64,000 nucleotides of DNA. Origin: Bimuria novae-zelandiae CBS 107.79. Its lineage: Eukaryota > Ascomycota > Dothideomycetes > Pleosporales > Didymosphaeriaceae. The stretch spans positions 538,622 to 602,621 of the forward strand of contig ML976693.1 in the NCBI GenBank assembly GCA_010015655.1. The letters run 5' to 3'. This document shows, piece by piece, positions 1 through 10,990 of the stretch (position 1 is its first letter; each line of letters begins with the position of its first letter). The translations under genes and the position numbers were made by a program. The notes under the pieces are model-generated. The model did no database searches. It saw nothing but the letters and a program-made list of their open reading frames with translations, and was not told the DNA's origin.

Positions 1-300
1 ATAAGGCACTCTACCTTCTAGACCTATCCTTCCCTAAGCCAAAACAGGCATAGGTACGTAAAGCCCTTATAATACTAGGTAGTACTAATCATAGATCCTA
101 ATATACCTAAAGTATTATATAATAAATATATGAAAGTATACTTTCTATGATAAAGTTATTAGTAAAAAATTTTTAAGCACGCTAACGATATTTTTACTAT
201 ATAAAATTAATAAAAATAGCTTATAGTAGGTTAATTTAAAAGAAGTAAGTATAGAAAGGGCCTAAAATAAGCTAATGTTATAAGGTATTTTGTGTAAAGG
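1..300. repeat. AT-rich, TA-rich stretch, probable RIP-altered repeat relic
   Basis: The first 300 bases are strongly AT-rich with abundant TpA and no usable reading frame. Composition changes sharply to about 50% GC near base 310, where a GC-rich segment begins. In filamentous ascomycetes such sharp AT-rich blocks usually are transposon copies mutated by repeat-induced point mutation (C to T at CpA). No terminal repeat or transposase remnant can be read here, so the identity of the element is unknown. Confidence 0.5.
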
Positions 301-1795
301 GCCTATATCTACTAGTGGCGCGCTAGTAGGGCGCTACGCTCCCGAGCTGGGGGGGAGATTATACTGGCTGAGCGAAAGGACTGGCACACACCACGCACCC
401 GTTATCGGAGTTGAGTGTGCATGCGCAGCCGTGGTCCAGACGTGATCCGATCGAAAGACGCCACGATCAACGATCTCTGATGAAACCTCCACGCTGAATG
501 AGTCGATCGGACGAGTGGATTGACGTTATGAGGATTCGGGATTCAAAGGCGGGAAACATCGCGGTGCAGTGCCGCTAATGATGCAATCGCCTAACGAGTC
601 CTAACAAGCCTCTTGGAAGAACAGGAATTTAGAATGAGCCCGTCTACATGTAACGAGAAAGTTTTGCGACACTACAAGCATGTTAGTAGAGAGTATGGTA
701 CTAAGTTCTCGTCCGTTTTGGATCTCAAGGTCATGTGCCTCTCTTTAGGTGCCTGCTAATTAGGCATACCAAACGAAAGCCAGTTCCCGAGCACTTAAGC
801 ACCGAACATTCTAGAAAGATCCTTACCGCATATGCCGCGCAAGCCACGCTCTGCCGGGATTCCGCTCCTACCTTCCAGCCCTCAACTGTGAGGAATTTTG
901 GTGGACTGAACAGGAGCAGCGCGATGCTGAAAACGTTTCGCGCCACGTAGCCTCGACTTAGGCTGCAAAAGCACATGCACTAGAGTTGAGCCTCAATTCC
1001 TGGGGAGGTGGAGCGCAATAGCGCTAGCGGCGCCCCCTGTTTGGATCAGTTGGACACGGCGCTCAAGGAATCTTGAAGGTTTTGTCACATATCCAATGCT
1101 CCTGGCCGCGTTGACCCGCCCAAAAGCGGTGAATATATGGCATCGCGAAGGACGGGTTCGATCATCGATCCAATAGGCGACCGCTCGCTTGCTTCCCCAG
1201 TATTCTTCTGCTTCCGCTTCTCGTGGTTGTATTAGGTATCTTCTGCAGCATATTGGAGCTTCGATCCTAGCCTGAAAGCTAGTCCAGAAGTGGCATCGGT
1301 GCGGGCCGCTATTGGCCGCGGGGAGCTTTCCTACGGGGCGCAGACGCGAGAGAGGCGGTCGAACGGTCACATCACTTTGCAGTGCATCAGTCTCGCGATC
1401 CTTTACGATAGTGCCCTCGACCGGGTGTGGCTTAATTTCTCGTCGATGCACGAATGGGATGCATACTCGCAACCGCTTGCGCCAGTTTCGGGGAGCGCCG
1501 AGATGCCCGGAATCCGAAGACCACAAACGGCTTTGCGCTCAGCACAGGTCATGATCTAAGCTCTTGGGCATACGCCACTAGTTGCCGGCTACGGCTTCGG
1601 TTCTGACAAGCTGGCACTCGCAAAGTGACATATGCATAGCCTTCCGCCGCTGTTCGAGGGCCTCCTCTGAGGAGCCGATGCAGGCTGATATATCTTGACG
1701 ACCACCACGAGAGATACCCGCGCTAGTAGCAGAACGAACTGTGCAGCCAACATCATCGCAATTTCATACGGGTCACACATTTCCTCACTTTCGAA
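301..1795. other. Intergenic, no gene seen
   Basis: Only overlapping short open frames on both strands occur here (the longest about 177 codons, at 993-1526 on the minus strand). None has recognisable motifs or a conserved start and intron structure. The last few hundred bases should contain the promoter and 5' leader of the bZIP gene that begins at 1796. Confidence 0.5.
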
Positions 1796-2956
1796 ATGCA
1801 TGCGATAGACGCCGACGCCTGGCGAGATGTGAGCGATTCACAAGACAGAAAGAAGATTCAGAACCGATTAGCACAGAGGAGACGCCGTAAGTCAAAGTCA
1901 TGGTAACGGACCCCACCTGTCAGCGTCAAGCTGATCATCATAGGCCAACGTTTAAAGATGACAGAAGGTGGTATGGAAGAGGGTACATCTATTCAAGCAC
2001 CCAGTTTTACAATGAGTGAGTCGAGTAGGAGGTCAGTCGTCACTTCTTCACATTCGCTTCCATATCAGAGACTCACCATGTGGTCCAGTCCCCAGTCTCC
2101 ATTAGAAGCCATCAAAGTGGACCAAGCCGCACACGATCAATGGACCATGCAAGATGGCGACCGATTCTTCATGTCGCCAGACCTGGACTTGGATGCACTT
2201 GTCGACCCTTCAATATTCCCTAACAATTCCCCGGATTCATACCCATTTTCTATGTCCGACTTTAACAACTTTATGGCATCTTCAAACCCATCACCAGCAT
2301 CACATCACCAAGCAAAATCGATTGCAGAGGGCTATATCACCCCAAGCTCCATCTCCCAAGGGAGCATACATGGGTTGCCATCAGCGGAAGGGCTCCAGGA
2401 TGCACACAGACGCATTGCGAGGCTGAGGGAAAATCTGGCTGGTCCTCCCATCCAAACCACCGCATCACAGGCAGATGGCGTACGGTTCAACCGCATATTC
2501 AAAGCTATGACGGCAGCCGGATTCGACAACTTCGATGAAATGGCCACAGCCTACTACACCACGGACTTCGCTCGGTCCTCAGCCGCATACGACATGCAAC
2601 GACAAAGCCGCCTTCGCCATCTACGGAGTTTCTTATCATCGGTAAAGTCGAATGCCCAATCATGGGGTACCAGGGAGCGACGTGGCTGGACCGAAGAGAT
2701 CGTGGCCGCAGCAGAGGAGTTCCTCACCATCGAAGTCCAGCGGCTACTGGAGGCGATGCGGAACGGCAACGTCGAAGGCATGAAAGAGATGGAGAGCAGT
2801 CCGCAAGCCCAGGCGGCATTCTTCCAAGAACTTCTCCCGGACCTGTGGTCGCTTCTGACGCAGATTGTGGCGACGTCTGGGCTTGAGCAACCGTATTCGT
2901 CCAAGGTGGTGCTGTCAGCGGTGCAGGTTTTGATCGGGTTTGGGCCTCTGCGTTAG
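1796..2956 (+). CDS. bZIP transcription factor with fungal C-terminal domain
   Basis: Two exons, 1796-1886 and 1944-2956, give 367 aa. The 57-nt intron has a GTAAGT donor and a CATAG acceptor. It must be removed, because reading through meets a stop and only the spliced frame makes a continuous basic region (residues about 17-35: KKIQNRLAQRRR, then RQRLK). The invariant N-x7-R of bZIP proteins is present, but the usual F/Y after AQRR is R. No clear leucine heptads follow; the next 100 residues are Ser/Pro-rich. Residues about 205-330 (RFNRIFKAMTAAGF..., AYYTTDF) resemble the conserved C-terminal region of a group of ascomycete AP-1-like bZIP factors. It is expected to be a nuclear DNA-binding regulator; its targets are unknown. 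The ATG at 1796 is the only in-frame start before the basic region, giving an unusually short N-terminus. A further upstream exon is possible. Confidence 0.75.
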
Positions 2957-4591
2957 AAAGCATCAATGCTGTGAGCGATGGATCTTCATTTGCAGCTCTT
3001 CCGAGAATTGATGATTTTACGAAACATGTAGTATGTATATCGGGAAACGTGTTCTGCTTGGGTCATGTTAACAGTACCTAAGGTATACGTCGTTACACGA
3101 AGTTGAGATCTTGAGAAGATTAGGCATCGTGCCTTGGGGGCGTTGACAGGGAAATCCTATTGGATGTAAACATTACCAATTGGCATGTTCATACCTTAAC
3201 AAACATAACCTTTTTCGCGAAAGATTTCAGCCCGGTGACCGGAAATTATCTGGTGACGTCATCTTTTCATGACCGGCTGACAGCATGACAAGAGATCCGG
3301 GAACGACTTTCTCACCGCTCCACGGAGCTTTCTATCGCCGCATTGACCCAGGGGTCTTGTGCTTGATGCACTAGATGTCGTGTCGAATTACCCGGTCTCA
3401 GTCGTGATGTGTTGTTGCCGGCGCAAAAGAGGTTCCCACTTTTTCGGGAACTTCTAGCATAGACCGCTGGCTGCCTTAGACGTAGCATCGCCACTACGCG
3501 ATTCATCGGCGCCGTATGTTCGTAACCCGACCACAGCCAGCAAGAGGTCTTCGTGGTAGATCGGGTGGGAGAAATCCAGATTAAGGCCCCTAATTATGCC
3601 CGGACAGTGTTGAACAGCGTCGCCTGCTTACTTCGATCGTCTGATTCGGGAAGCGGCATGTTGAAGAAAAGCATTGTGAAGGGAAAAGAAAGTTATCGTT
3701 TGACAAAGATGCAAAATACCTCGGACTGCAAAAGAGCGCTTCGGTCGATCGCGATAATACGTCCATGGACAAAGACATTGCAACCGAAATAAGATCCGAC
3801 GATCACGTAGCAACGCTTGAACCGTTTCACGGATATATGGGCGAGGCTTCGTTATATACATTGGTATTCGGGCCCATAATCACGGTCATACACCCAGCGG
3901 TGAAGCTCAGATGCTTGGCCACTGTCCAAATCCACACTGTACCTCATGTCCATAGCGGCACAGCCAGAGAAATCCACTTACTAGCCCTAAAGCGTATGCA
4001 CCTGCCTGAATAAGGGTGCGTGAGTGCTCCGCGGGCGAGGCGTTACGGACTCGACTTCAACATCGTGACTGTCAGCCTCGTGGCTCTATGGGTTTTGTTC
4101 ACACTATGGGGCACTCTGATCGTCAGATGTCCGTGAATTGCTGCGTCTTTACGGCACAGCCTTTACGGCACAGCTCTTTGGATTGTCGAAAGCCAATGAT
4201 GATGTGACGCGGTTGATGTAGCTTGTCATGTTCTGCGATTGTATGAATATCGCTGGAACGCCCAAACCAGTTTCCTGCGTATATACAAGGTGAGTATCTT
4301 AGTGGAAAGGGACGCAGCTTGTAGCGCATCGCTCTCGCACGAAAATAGTCGTCCGCACATTCCTGCGGATTATTTATGTAGTCCGTAGCGAGGAAAACGA
4401 TTGCAAATAGAAGCCTCTCACCTTCGACGGTGCAGCATGTTTCGCATGGTCGTCTCATACTTCAAGACGCACTCGCACTGAGCGGATATTTTGACTTCCT
4501 TTCAGATTTTAAGAACATGTCGATAACGACCCACTGATCGAACTTACTCTACAGTAGTACAGCAGTAATTACCACGAGCGGAAAGATCAGT
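2957..4591. other. Intergenic between a bZIP gene and a convergent Zn-cluster gene
   Basis: This stretch is about 1.6 kb and holds the 3' ends of two convergent genes. Only short unsupported frames (up to about 111 codons) are present. The one local structure noticed is the 14-bp tandem duplication at 4147-4174. Confidence 0.5.
4147..4174. repeat. Perfect 14-bp tandem duplication
   Basis: The unit ctttacggcacagc occurs twice without mismatch (4147-4160 and 4161-4174) in non-coding sequence. It looks like a simple replication-slippage duplication. Confidence 0.7.
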
Positions 4592-6509
4592 TCAATTTTC
4601 CCACTGCTCACGGACTTCCGCTACCACTTTGTCTGTCCTCCATCCTATCATCCTCTGTAGACTGTCAAGGTATTCTACACACGCTTGCTGCTCTGCCTTG
4701 TCGGTGATATATGCCCCGCAAGCGCTCAGTATGTGTGAACCCTGGAACATAACATTGCTACAGTGACTATTGCTGACGCCGTACCCAATAACAATCCGCA
4801 TGTTCTTCCTTATTGCAGCGTCCGTGGATTTTCGCGCGCGTACGCCAGCTAGTCCGACGAGAGAAGCATTTGGGGAATAGATGGTGAGCAATATTTTGCA
4901 AAGGTGGTAATATTGTAGGCCGATCGCGACGACGCCTTGTGGAGCAGGTAAAACAGGCCAAGTGCCATCGAAAGTATCGCCGGCTTTCGGGTCAGAGTAG
5001 AGAGGGGCGAAGGACCATGGCTTCGTTCGATGCCACTCCTCTGTATCTGCGTTGAGTTCGCTCCATTTGTCTCGAGTGAGAGTGGTTGCGTGTTCGGTTT
5101 CTTCGAAAACGTATTGCAGTATTAAAGCGAACTGGTAGACGATTCGATTTGCCCACGCTTCGTCATCAAACTCGCGAAACACGCATGAGTGTTTATAGTT
5201 TTCGAGGCTAAGGTTGAAGGGTTGTTGTTTCGTCAGAGAAACATAGATGTGTTGACGGAGCGAGACCCAACTCGCTGATTCGCGCAGACCGCCGTCGGCG
5301 GCGAATGAGGAGATGGAGTTGAGAATACGTGCGGTCCCAAAGTGGTGGCATTGTTCGTCGTCTTGCCCTATTTCTTCGTGAAGACGCAGGAGTATTACTG
5401 CGACCAGAAAGTTCTCGTCCCAATGAGCCAAAGGATCTTCTAAAGCCATGATGAGCGACTGAAGACACTGATCAACATAGAGCTGAGAGCGATCTTCCTC
5501 CAGCTTCTCTATCAGCCACAAGTGTCGAGCCGCAAGGCCCAGAATCGCATTCAAAATGACTGGAAAATGTGCAGCGCGTTTGGGAACTTCGCGAGTGAAG
5601 TGCCTTCTTGAATCACACACGTCGATCCAGTCACTGCAGGCTACTATGTAGTGGTGGAAGAGACGTGCTTCAAAAGGATTGTTCACAGGCCAGCGTAGAG
5701 AGAGAGACGAGTTCGGAGAGAAAGCGGAGTTGGAGAAGGGTGAGATGTTGCTGACGTTGTTAGGGCTTCTTTTCGTCGACAAGGACGGTGAATTGTGCTT
5801 GTTCTCTGGCGATATTACAGACCAGTCCGCGGCGCCGCCCAGCAAATTTTCAGAATCCGTTCTTGCGAAGGGTGTGCCGTGATGAGGCTGAGATGGGTTG
5901 TCGGTGACGACATCTCGAGCCAAGGGTGTATGCGAACTCGAGACATTGGAGATCGGGGGAAGAAATGGAGCTTGATGGTAGTCAATGATGCCTCCGATAT
6001 CCTGCGATCCGTGTGAGTCTGATGTACCAAGTGGCTGCGACGAGTTCCTCTGATGGAAGGCCAGAAGCGGGTCGATAGGACTCTTCGTTTCCAAGCTTTC
6101 CTCTAGCAATTGCTGGAGCGCAGGGTCAGAACCTTCAGATGCCGACTCAGGCTGTTGCTCAGTCTCGTCTTCCACAATCTCTTCATGGCCATTCGTATTT
6201 GGAGCAACGAACCGTACTGTAGAGAGCAAATATCAGCAAATCCACCGCTCCGCAGTTATGTAGGCTAGACCTACATGAAGGCGGTATTGTCACCCATGTT
6301 TGGCTTCCTCCAAACTCTAGCGACTGTTCCGCGCTTCCAAGATCCTCCCCAGCATTGAACTTCACCGCAGTTACAGGTCGAAAGCGATATGCATTTCCTC
6401 TGATGCACGGTCTTTTTCGCTCAGCACAATATTTACACTGGTCAGAGTCGCGAAGTTTCACGCCTACTGAGGTTCAGCAAGGATTCTTAGCCGACCGCAC
6501 TAACCCACA
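4592..6509 (-). CDS. Zn-cluster transcription factor, fungal_trans_2 type (5' end incomplete)
   Basis: The main exon is 6216-4592. Upstream exon 6463-6275 joins it through a 58-nt intron (GTAGGT donor, CTACAG acceptor), giving ...IPPS-LRFVAPN. A further exon ending at 6509 joins through a 45-nt GTGGGT...TAG intron and would supply CFSC before VKLRDSDQCKYC and AERKRPCIRG. The cysteine pattern is then C-x2-C-x8-C-x2-C-x6-C, a variant of the Zn2Cys6 cluster. The C-terminal ~400 residues (NPFEARLFHHYI, AILGLAARHL, LHEEIGQDDEQ) match the fungal_trans_2/DUF3468 regulatory domain of nuclear Zn2Cys6 activators. Ser/Pro-rich linkers lie between. I could not find an ATG exon with confidence, so the N-terminus is unresolved and the gene could be 5'-truncated. 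The domain call is firm; its target genes are unknown. Confidence 0.7.
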
Positions 6510-7308
6510 CGAGAAGCATCGGCTTTAGGTGGGTTATCAATCGGATATCTCACATTTGATATGTCTATGTACTTAATGAGTCAGTTATGTTCTTTGTGTG
6601 TATTAAAGGCCCAGAATTGGCAACCCACGTGGAGGGCTGATGAACCCCTGAAAAACGTACCGTTCGCGACAGGCATTGCTGATGAATATTAGCGCGACGG
6701 TCCAGAAGTAATGTGGGCCCTGGAAAACCGTACCAACCACTTCTTTGCCGCATAATCTTTGCTGGGGGACGTGCTAGGAAGGATGAATGATGCTTCGTCG
6801 ATGTGCGGGAAATAGAACCGCTTTTGTTGGCTATCGAAAGATTGACATACCCCGCATCTCGTCTCCGCACTGAATGCATTGATCGGAAGTGGGTCATTGA
6901 TACCAATTGGTAATAAGTGCTTTGCGAAAGGAACTTTAATCGAGACTAGAAATACTAGGCGAAGCTTTTCCCACGCTTTGGAGTTAGGGCACCGCTGATC
7001 GCGAATGCGGAGCCGAATACCCGAAGGACAAGGAAGCCTTCAGTGCATTTTATTGCCTCTTTCTGACAAGGCAAAATTTACGTCATACGGAGAGCTCATG
7101 CACACTAAGACGCATTGGGAAGGGCAGCTCTTCTACATGATTCATGTGGGCTTCGTGTTCAGTGCGGCATTTATTTCTATGTTGGGACCAATTCGGCCCT
7201 CGTCTCGGGCACACCTTCCTTCCCCACGCCGCCAAAGGCCTGGACGAGCTTTTTTCTCCACTTGACTTCATGCCCCGCGCCCCGGCGTGTACAAAATACT
7301 TGCGAAAA
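6510..7308. other. Intergenic between the Zn-cluster gene and the oxidoreductase relic
   Basis: This may hold the missing first exon(s) and promoter of the Zn-cluster gene on the minus strand. A 113-codon minus frame at 6565-6906 has no recognisable motif. Nothing else is supportable. Confidence 0.4.
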
Positions 7309-7380
7309 CATCCCCCGAAGTCGAAAACCTCCTCCGAAGCCGAAAACCCCCTCCGAAGTCAAAAACCTCCTCCGAGACCC
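7309..7380. repeat. 19-bp imperfect tandem repeat
   Basis: Three consecutive 19-bp units of the form cctcctccgaagtcgaaaa (7309-7327, 7328-7346, 7347-7365) plus a partial fourth copy, each with one to three substitutions. A related cctcccccgaa piece recurs near 7429. The array lies about 200 bp upstream of the oxidoreductase start at 7575, in its promoter region. Confidence 0.75.
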
Positions 7381-7574
7381 TGTTCAACCAAACACAACAA
7401 GGACGCTGGTATCGCCTAGGGTGCCAGAAACCTCCCCCGAATATGCACGATAAACCATATAGTCGCATCGCAACAGGTATAAAATGAGAATTTTGTGCTG
7501 CCATTTTTTCTCCTCAAACGCTTCTTTCGTGATTCCGACACCGACCCTTTGAACCAATCTTCCTTTACTTCAAA

Positions 7575-8851
7575 ATGGCGCCTCGTAAACTTCAGATTGC
7601 TGCCGCTGGCCTTGGCCGTATGGGCCACCGTCACGCATTGAACTTCCTCAATCGCACACCTCGCGCCGAACTCGTCGCCGCGTTTTCGCCCGATCCAAAG
7701 GAGCACGAATGGGCGCGCGAGCACCTCGAGCTTTTCGGCGTGAAGCTGTACACCGACTACGACGAGATGATCAGCTAGCAAGGTCTTGATGCGCTCGTCA
7801 TCGGAACTGCGTCATCGGTACACGCAGAAGAAGCAATCAAAGCGATGCAGAAGAACCTACATGTGCTGTGTGAGAAACCATTGAGCACAAGTGTGGAAGT
7901 GTGCCGTCAAGTAGTTGAGGAAGCGAAGAAGAGGCCACATTTGAAGGTCATGTGTGGTTTCTCTCGCCGTTTCGACGACAGGTACGCTACCACCGCAGTA
8001 GAGGCTCTAGCTAGCATGTCAATGTCTCATCCGCCCGAGGTAATGTTGTGCTTGACTGAGGCCACCCCTTCCCCTTGTGCCCAATTTTTCTAACTTGCCT
8101 TTAGCTACGAAACCGCTTTCAGCAAAGTCGACCAAGGCCAAATCGGACGGCCGATTATCCTGCGCTCGCAAACCTGTGACAAGCACGACCCATCCGGCTT
8201 CTTCGTCGAATACGCGGCATGGTCAGGAGGTGTCTTCGTCGATATGTCGGTTCACGATATCGATCTCACCTTGTGGTTCTTTGGCAACCAGATCCAGCCC
8301 AAATCAATCAGCGCTCACGGATGTATCGCTGTCCAACCTGGCCTCGCGAATCACAGACGTTGACAACGCTGTTGGTATCGTCGAGTTCTGGGGTGGTCAA
8401 ATCGCGTACTATTACTGCACACGTATGATGGCCCACGGGCAAGAAGGTATGCCTCTTACGTTCACATCAACCGCCTCGTCCCCGATATCCCTCTCTTTAC
8501 ATTTCCGTAATGACGCTTGCTAACAATATCACAGATGTTACTGAAGTCATCGGCACTGAGGGCAAGCTCAGCGTGAATCTCATCCCGCAAAGCAACCTGG
8601 TGCGGCAGTACAGCGAAAAGGGCATTACACAAGAAGTCCCTGCACACTACCATGGGCGGTTCGAGATGGCCTTCGTAAAAGAAGCCAACGAGTTTCCTGC
8701 GGCATGCTTAGATGACACACCTTTGGCCATGCCGATCGAAAACGCAGTAAAGGCGGTGCAGATCGGAAGCTGGCTGCAAGAGGCGCTGGTCACAGGAAAG
8801 CAGATCCACTTCGACCAGAGTGGAAAGCGATTGGAGAAGTCGAACTTGTAG
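7575..8851 (+). pseudogene. Gfo/Idh/MocA-family NAD(P)-dependent oxidoreductase, disrupted
   Basis: The product resembles inositol 2-dehydrogenase-like enzymes that oxidise sugars or inositols with NAD(P). The N-terminus has a Rossmann nucleotide-binding motif (AAAGLGRMGHRHA); VLCEKPLS is the conserved EKP catalytic-lysine motif; SGGVFVDMSVHDIDL is the family's D-x3-H-D-id motif. Exons are 7575-7981, 8105-8446 and 8535-8851. The first intron (123 nt) has a CTAAC branch site and TTTAG acceptor; the second is 88 nt. Two lesions break the frame. TAG at 7776-7778 falls after YDEMIS, and homologous coding resumes in frame at once (QGLDALVIGTA). Around 8355-8358 the frame shifts by two missing (or one extra) bases between VQPGLANH and DVDNAVGIVEF. 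The C-terminus is otherwise complete. Most likely this is a recent pseudogene; very short cryptic introns or sequencing errors are the alternatives. Confidence 0.8.
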
Positions 8852-9151
8852 TATCCTGATGTAGCTAAAAAAATTCATGATCGACGTGCAAGACAAGCAA
8901 AAAGACATACAGTTCGTTGCTCGATGCAGTGATGGATGCGAGCAATAACGGTTGAGAGAAATCATTCCTAAGCTGATCTGGCGAAACTTGATACTAGCTG
9001 GTCAAGGACTCGTTCGCCGACGCTTTTCGCAACCCAATCACTGGCCTCTTGATATTATGAGCGTAATGCTCAATGTGGCCAAGCACCAGCATTTCGGGGC
9101 TGGAAATAAGTACCCGTCCTTACGTCAATCCTCCAGTCCCGGCTCTTAATT

Positions 9152-10990
9152 TCACTTGATCCCAGCGTAGAACTTCCACTGACTCTTGTAATACTTGTCA
9201 AGCTCCAATTCTCCACTTCCCAGTACCAAGGCTCGAAACAACTCGATAGGCATTTGGTTAGCCTGCACTCATTAGTCTCCCAATCTGTCGAAATTGAGCC
9301 CTTTCAAAATGAAGTAATTTACCTTTAAAAAGTAGTCGTGAAACTCCTTCTCCGACCAACCTCCCTTCTCTACGACCTCCTTCCTCAGAGCATAGATCTG
9401 AAGCCCTCCCAGCATATAGGCTGCCTGGTATAACGGACCGTAATCGCCCATTACACTCCTTCTGACTTCACCCTCTGCCGTAGCCCGTTCGTGGCCTACC
9501 CAGTCAACAAGCAGCTGCACACATTCTTCTGCGGTCATCTCACCGAGATGATATTTCAAGGAGAATATGATACGTGCACAACGATGCATACGCCAAAAGA
9601 GCATCCCTATCCGATTCTCTGGAGTCTTCTGCCACGATGAAGAGTCCCATAGCACCATCTCCCAGTAGAACGCCCACCCTTCGATACAAAATGGCGTCTG
9701 AAAAAGTTGGCGATAGGGACGGTGGCGTGCCATGTAATGCATATGCAGATGGTGACCCGGAATCATTTCGTGGAAAACGGTCGCCCGAGCGAAATGAATG
9801 TTGTTACCTCGCAGACTCATCAACTTTTCCTCGTGGCTCATGCTGAAAGTTGGGTACGAAACAATGATTTCGTCGCCGCCGAGGAAGAATGGGTTCATCT
9901 TTTGCGCTTTGGGACTCATCATAAATGTCTTTATCGTCTCCTCACATATTGGCGGAACAGTGACGCTGTCATACTTCTTGACATATGCAGTTGCTTCTTT
10001 GGTTAAGTCGCGGACCAGTTGAGGCTGCTGACCCGGCTCAACGTATAGATTCTTGACGTGTTCAAGGGCGTCGTGCCAATCTTGGAAACCTAAAGCGCTG
10101 GCGGCCTTCTTCATTTCAGTTTCGCACCAATCGTACTCCTTCCGGCCAATCTCAATCAGTTCTTCTGGTGTGTACGGGATCAGCTCGAGCTCAAGAGCTT
10201 CTAATATACCATTTCGACCTATGGGTTCTCCAATGATGGTGTCCTCATCATCTGAATCCAGCCCGAGGCACACCTTCTTGATGGTATCGCTGAGATCTTG
10301 CAAAGCCTTGATTAGTTTGGGGTAAGGCTCGGATACCCAATAGGTGAACAAGGGATCGTATCCGTCGTAGAACGAATACCATTCTTGCCAATGGGACTTG
10401 AGCTCTTCCAAGTTTCTGGTAGCCCGCCATGCGACCGTGGGCTCAGCCTTCTTCTTTCCGCCCAGAATCGAGTCCTTCGCCACGATCATGCGTTTCGTAC
10501 ATTCGACAAGCGACTCAGCGACCTTCTTCGGGTCCAGATCATCGACCCTCTGCCTGGCTTCTATCATGCTTGCCATACGCAGCGGAAAATCATCACCCAA
10601 GAACACCAGCGCTTGGGAATCAAAATCAACGTCCCTGTGTAGTTGACTAAGCTGGTTGCGAAGGAAGTTTTTTAGGAGTAAAAAGTCTACTCTTTCTTCT
10701 TGGTCGTAGGCTTGAAAGGGCATCCACTCGAGCACTTTTAGCTCGGCATCCAAATAGACCTGCAACTTTTCATGACGCTGAGGAGAGCTGCGGACTTTCC
10801 AGAAGCTTTGCAGATTCGTCAAGTCCCACTGCACTCGCACGATACGATCCGCGATTTTTTCGTTGATTTCTCCGCCCCTAGTAGAGGGTAGAGGCCTGTC
10901 AGAATTCGCATTGTTCGCGCGCAATGGCTCGTGGTGAGGTGGACGATCCAGCGGACGTGAATGGCTTTGTGCAAACTTGGGATCCCGCAT
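9152..10990 (-). CDS. DUF885 family metallopeptidase-like protein
   Basis: Two exons, 10990-9323 and 9262-9152, give 592 aa. The 60-nt intron (GTAAAT...GCAG) replaces an apparent early stop with the conserved family ending (ANQMPIELFRALVLG ... YYKSQWKFYAGIK). DUF885 proteins are alpha-helical, gluzincin-like enzymes. The expected HExxxGHH zinc signature is present at residues 407-414 (HEMIPGHH), followed by the conserved EGWAFYWE about 30 residues later, which should supply the third ligand. Fungal members are often labelled dipeptidyl-peptidase-like, but no substrate is established. No signal peptide is visible, so a cytoplasmic location is likely. The ATG at 10990 precedes a poorly conserved Pro/Arg-rich leader; a later start is possible. 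The next gene leftward, the disrupted oxidoreductase, converges on it with about 300 bp between. Confidence 0.85.

Noticed and set aside
993..1526. 177-codon minus-strand frame
   Set aside because: Arg/Pro/Cys-rich composition typical of chance frames; overlaps other frames with equal claim; no family resemblance.
6565..6906. Minus-strand frames searched for the first half of the Zn2Cys6 cluster, including one with CGVCQ
   Set aside because: The C-x2-C here is not followed by the basic and cysteine spacing of a Zn cluster and cannot be joined in frame to the exon at 6463 with good splice sites.
7738..7778. 39-nt GT-AG segment as a genuine intron
   Set aside because: It would remove VKLYTDYDEMI, which looks like conserved family coding sequence, and is shorter than every other intron in the window; kept only as a test in the findings.
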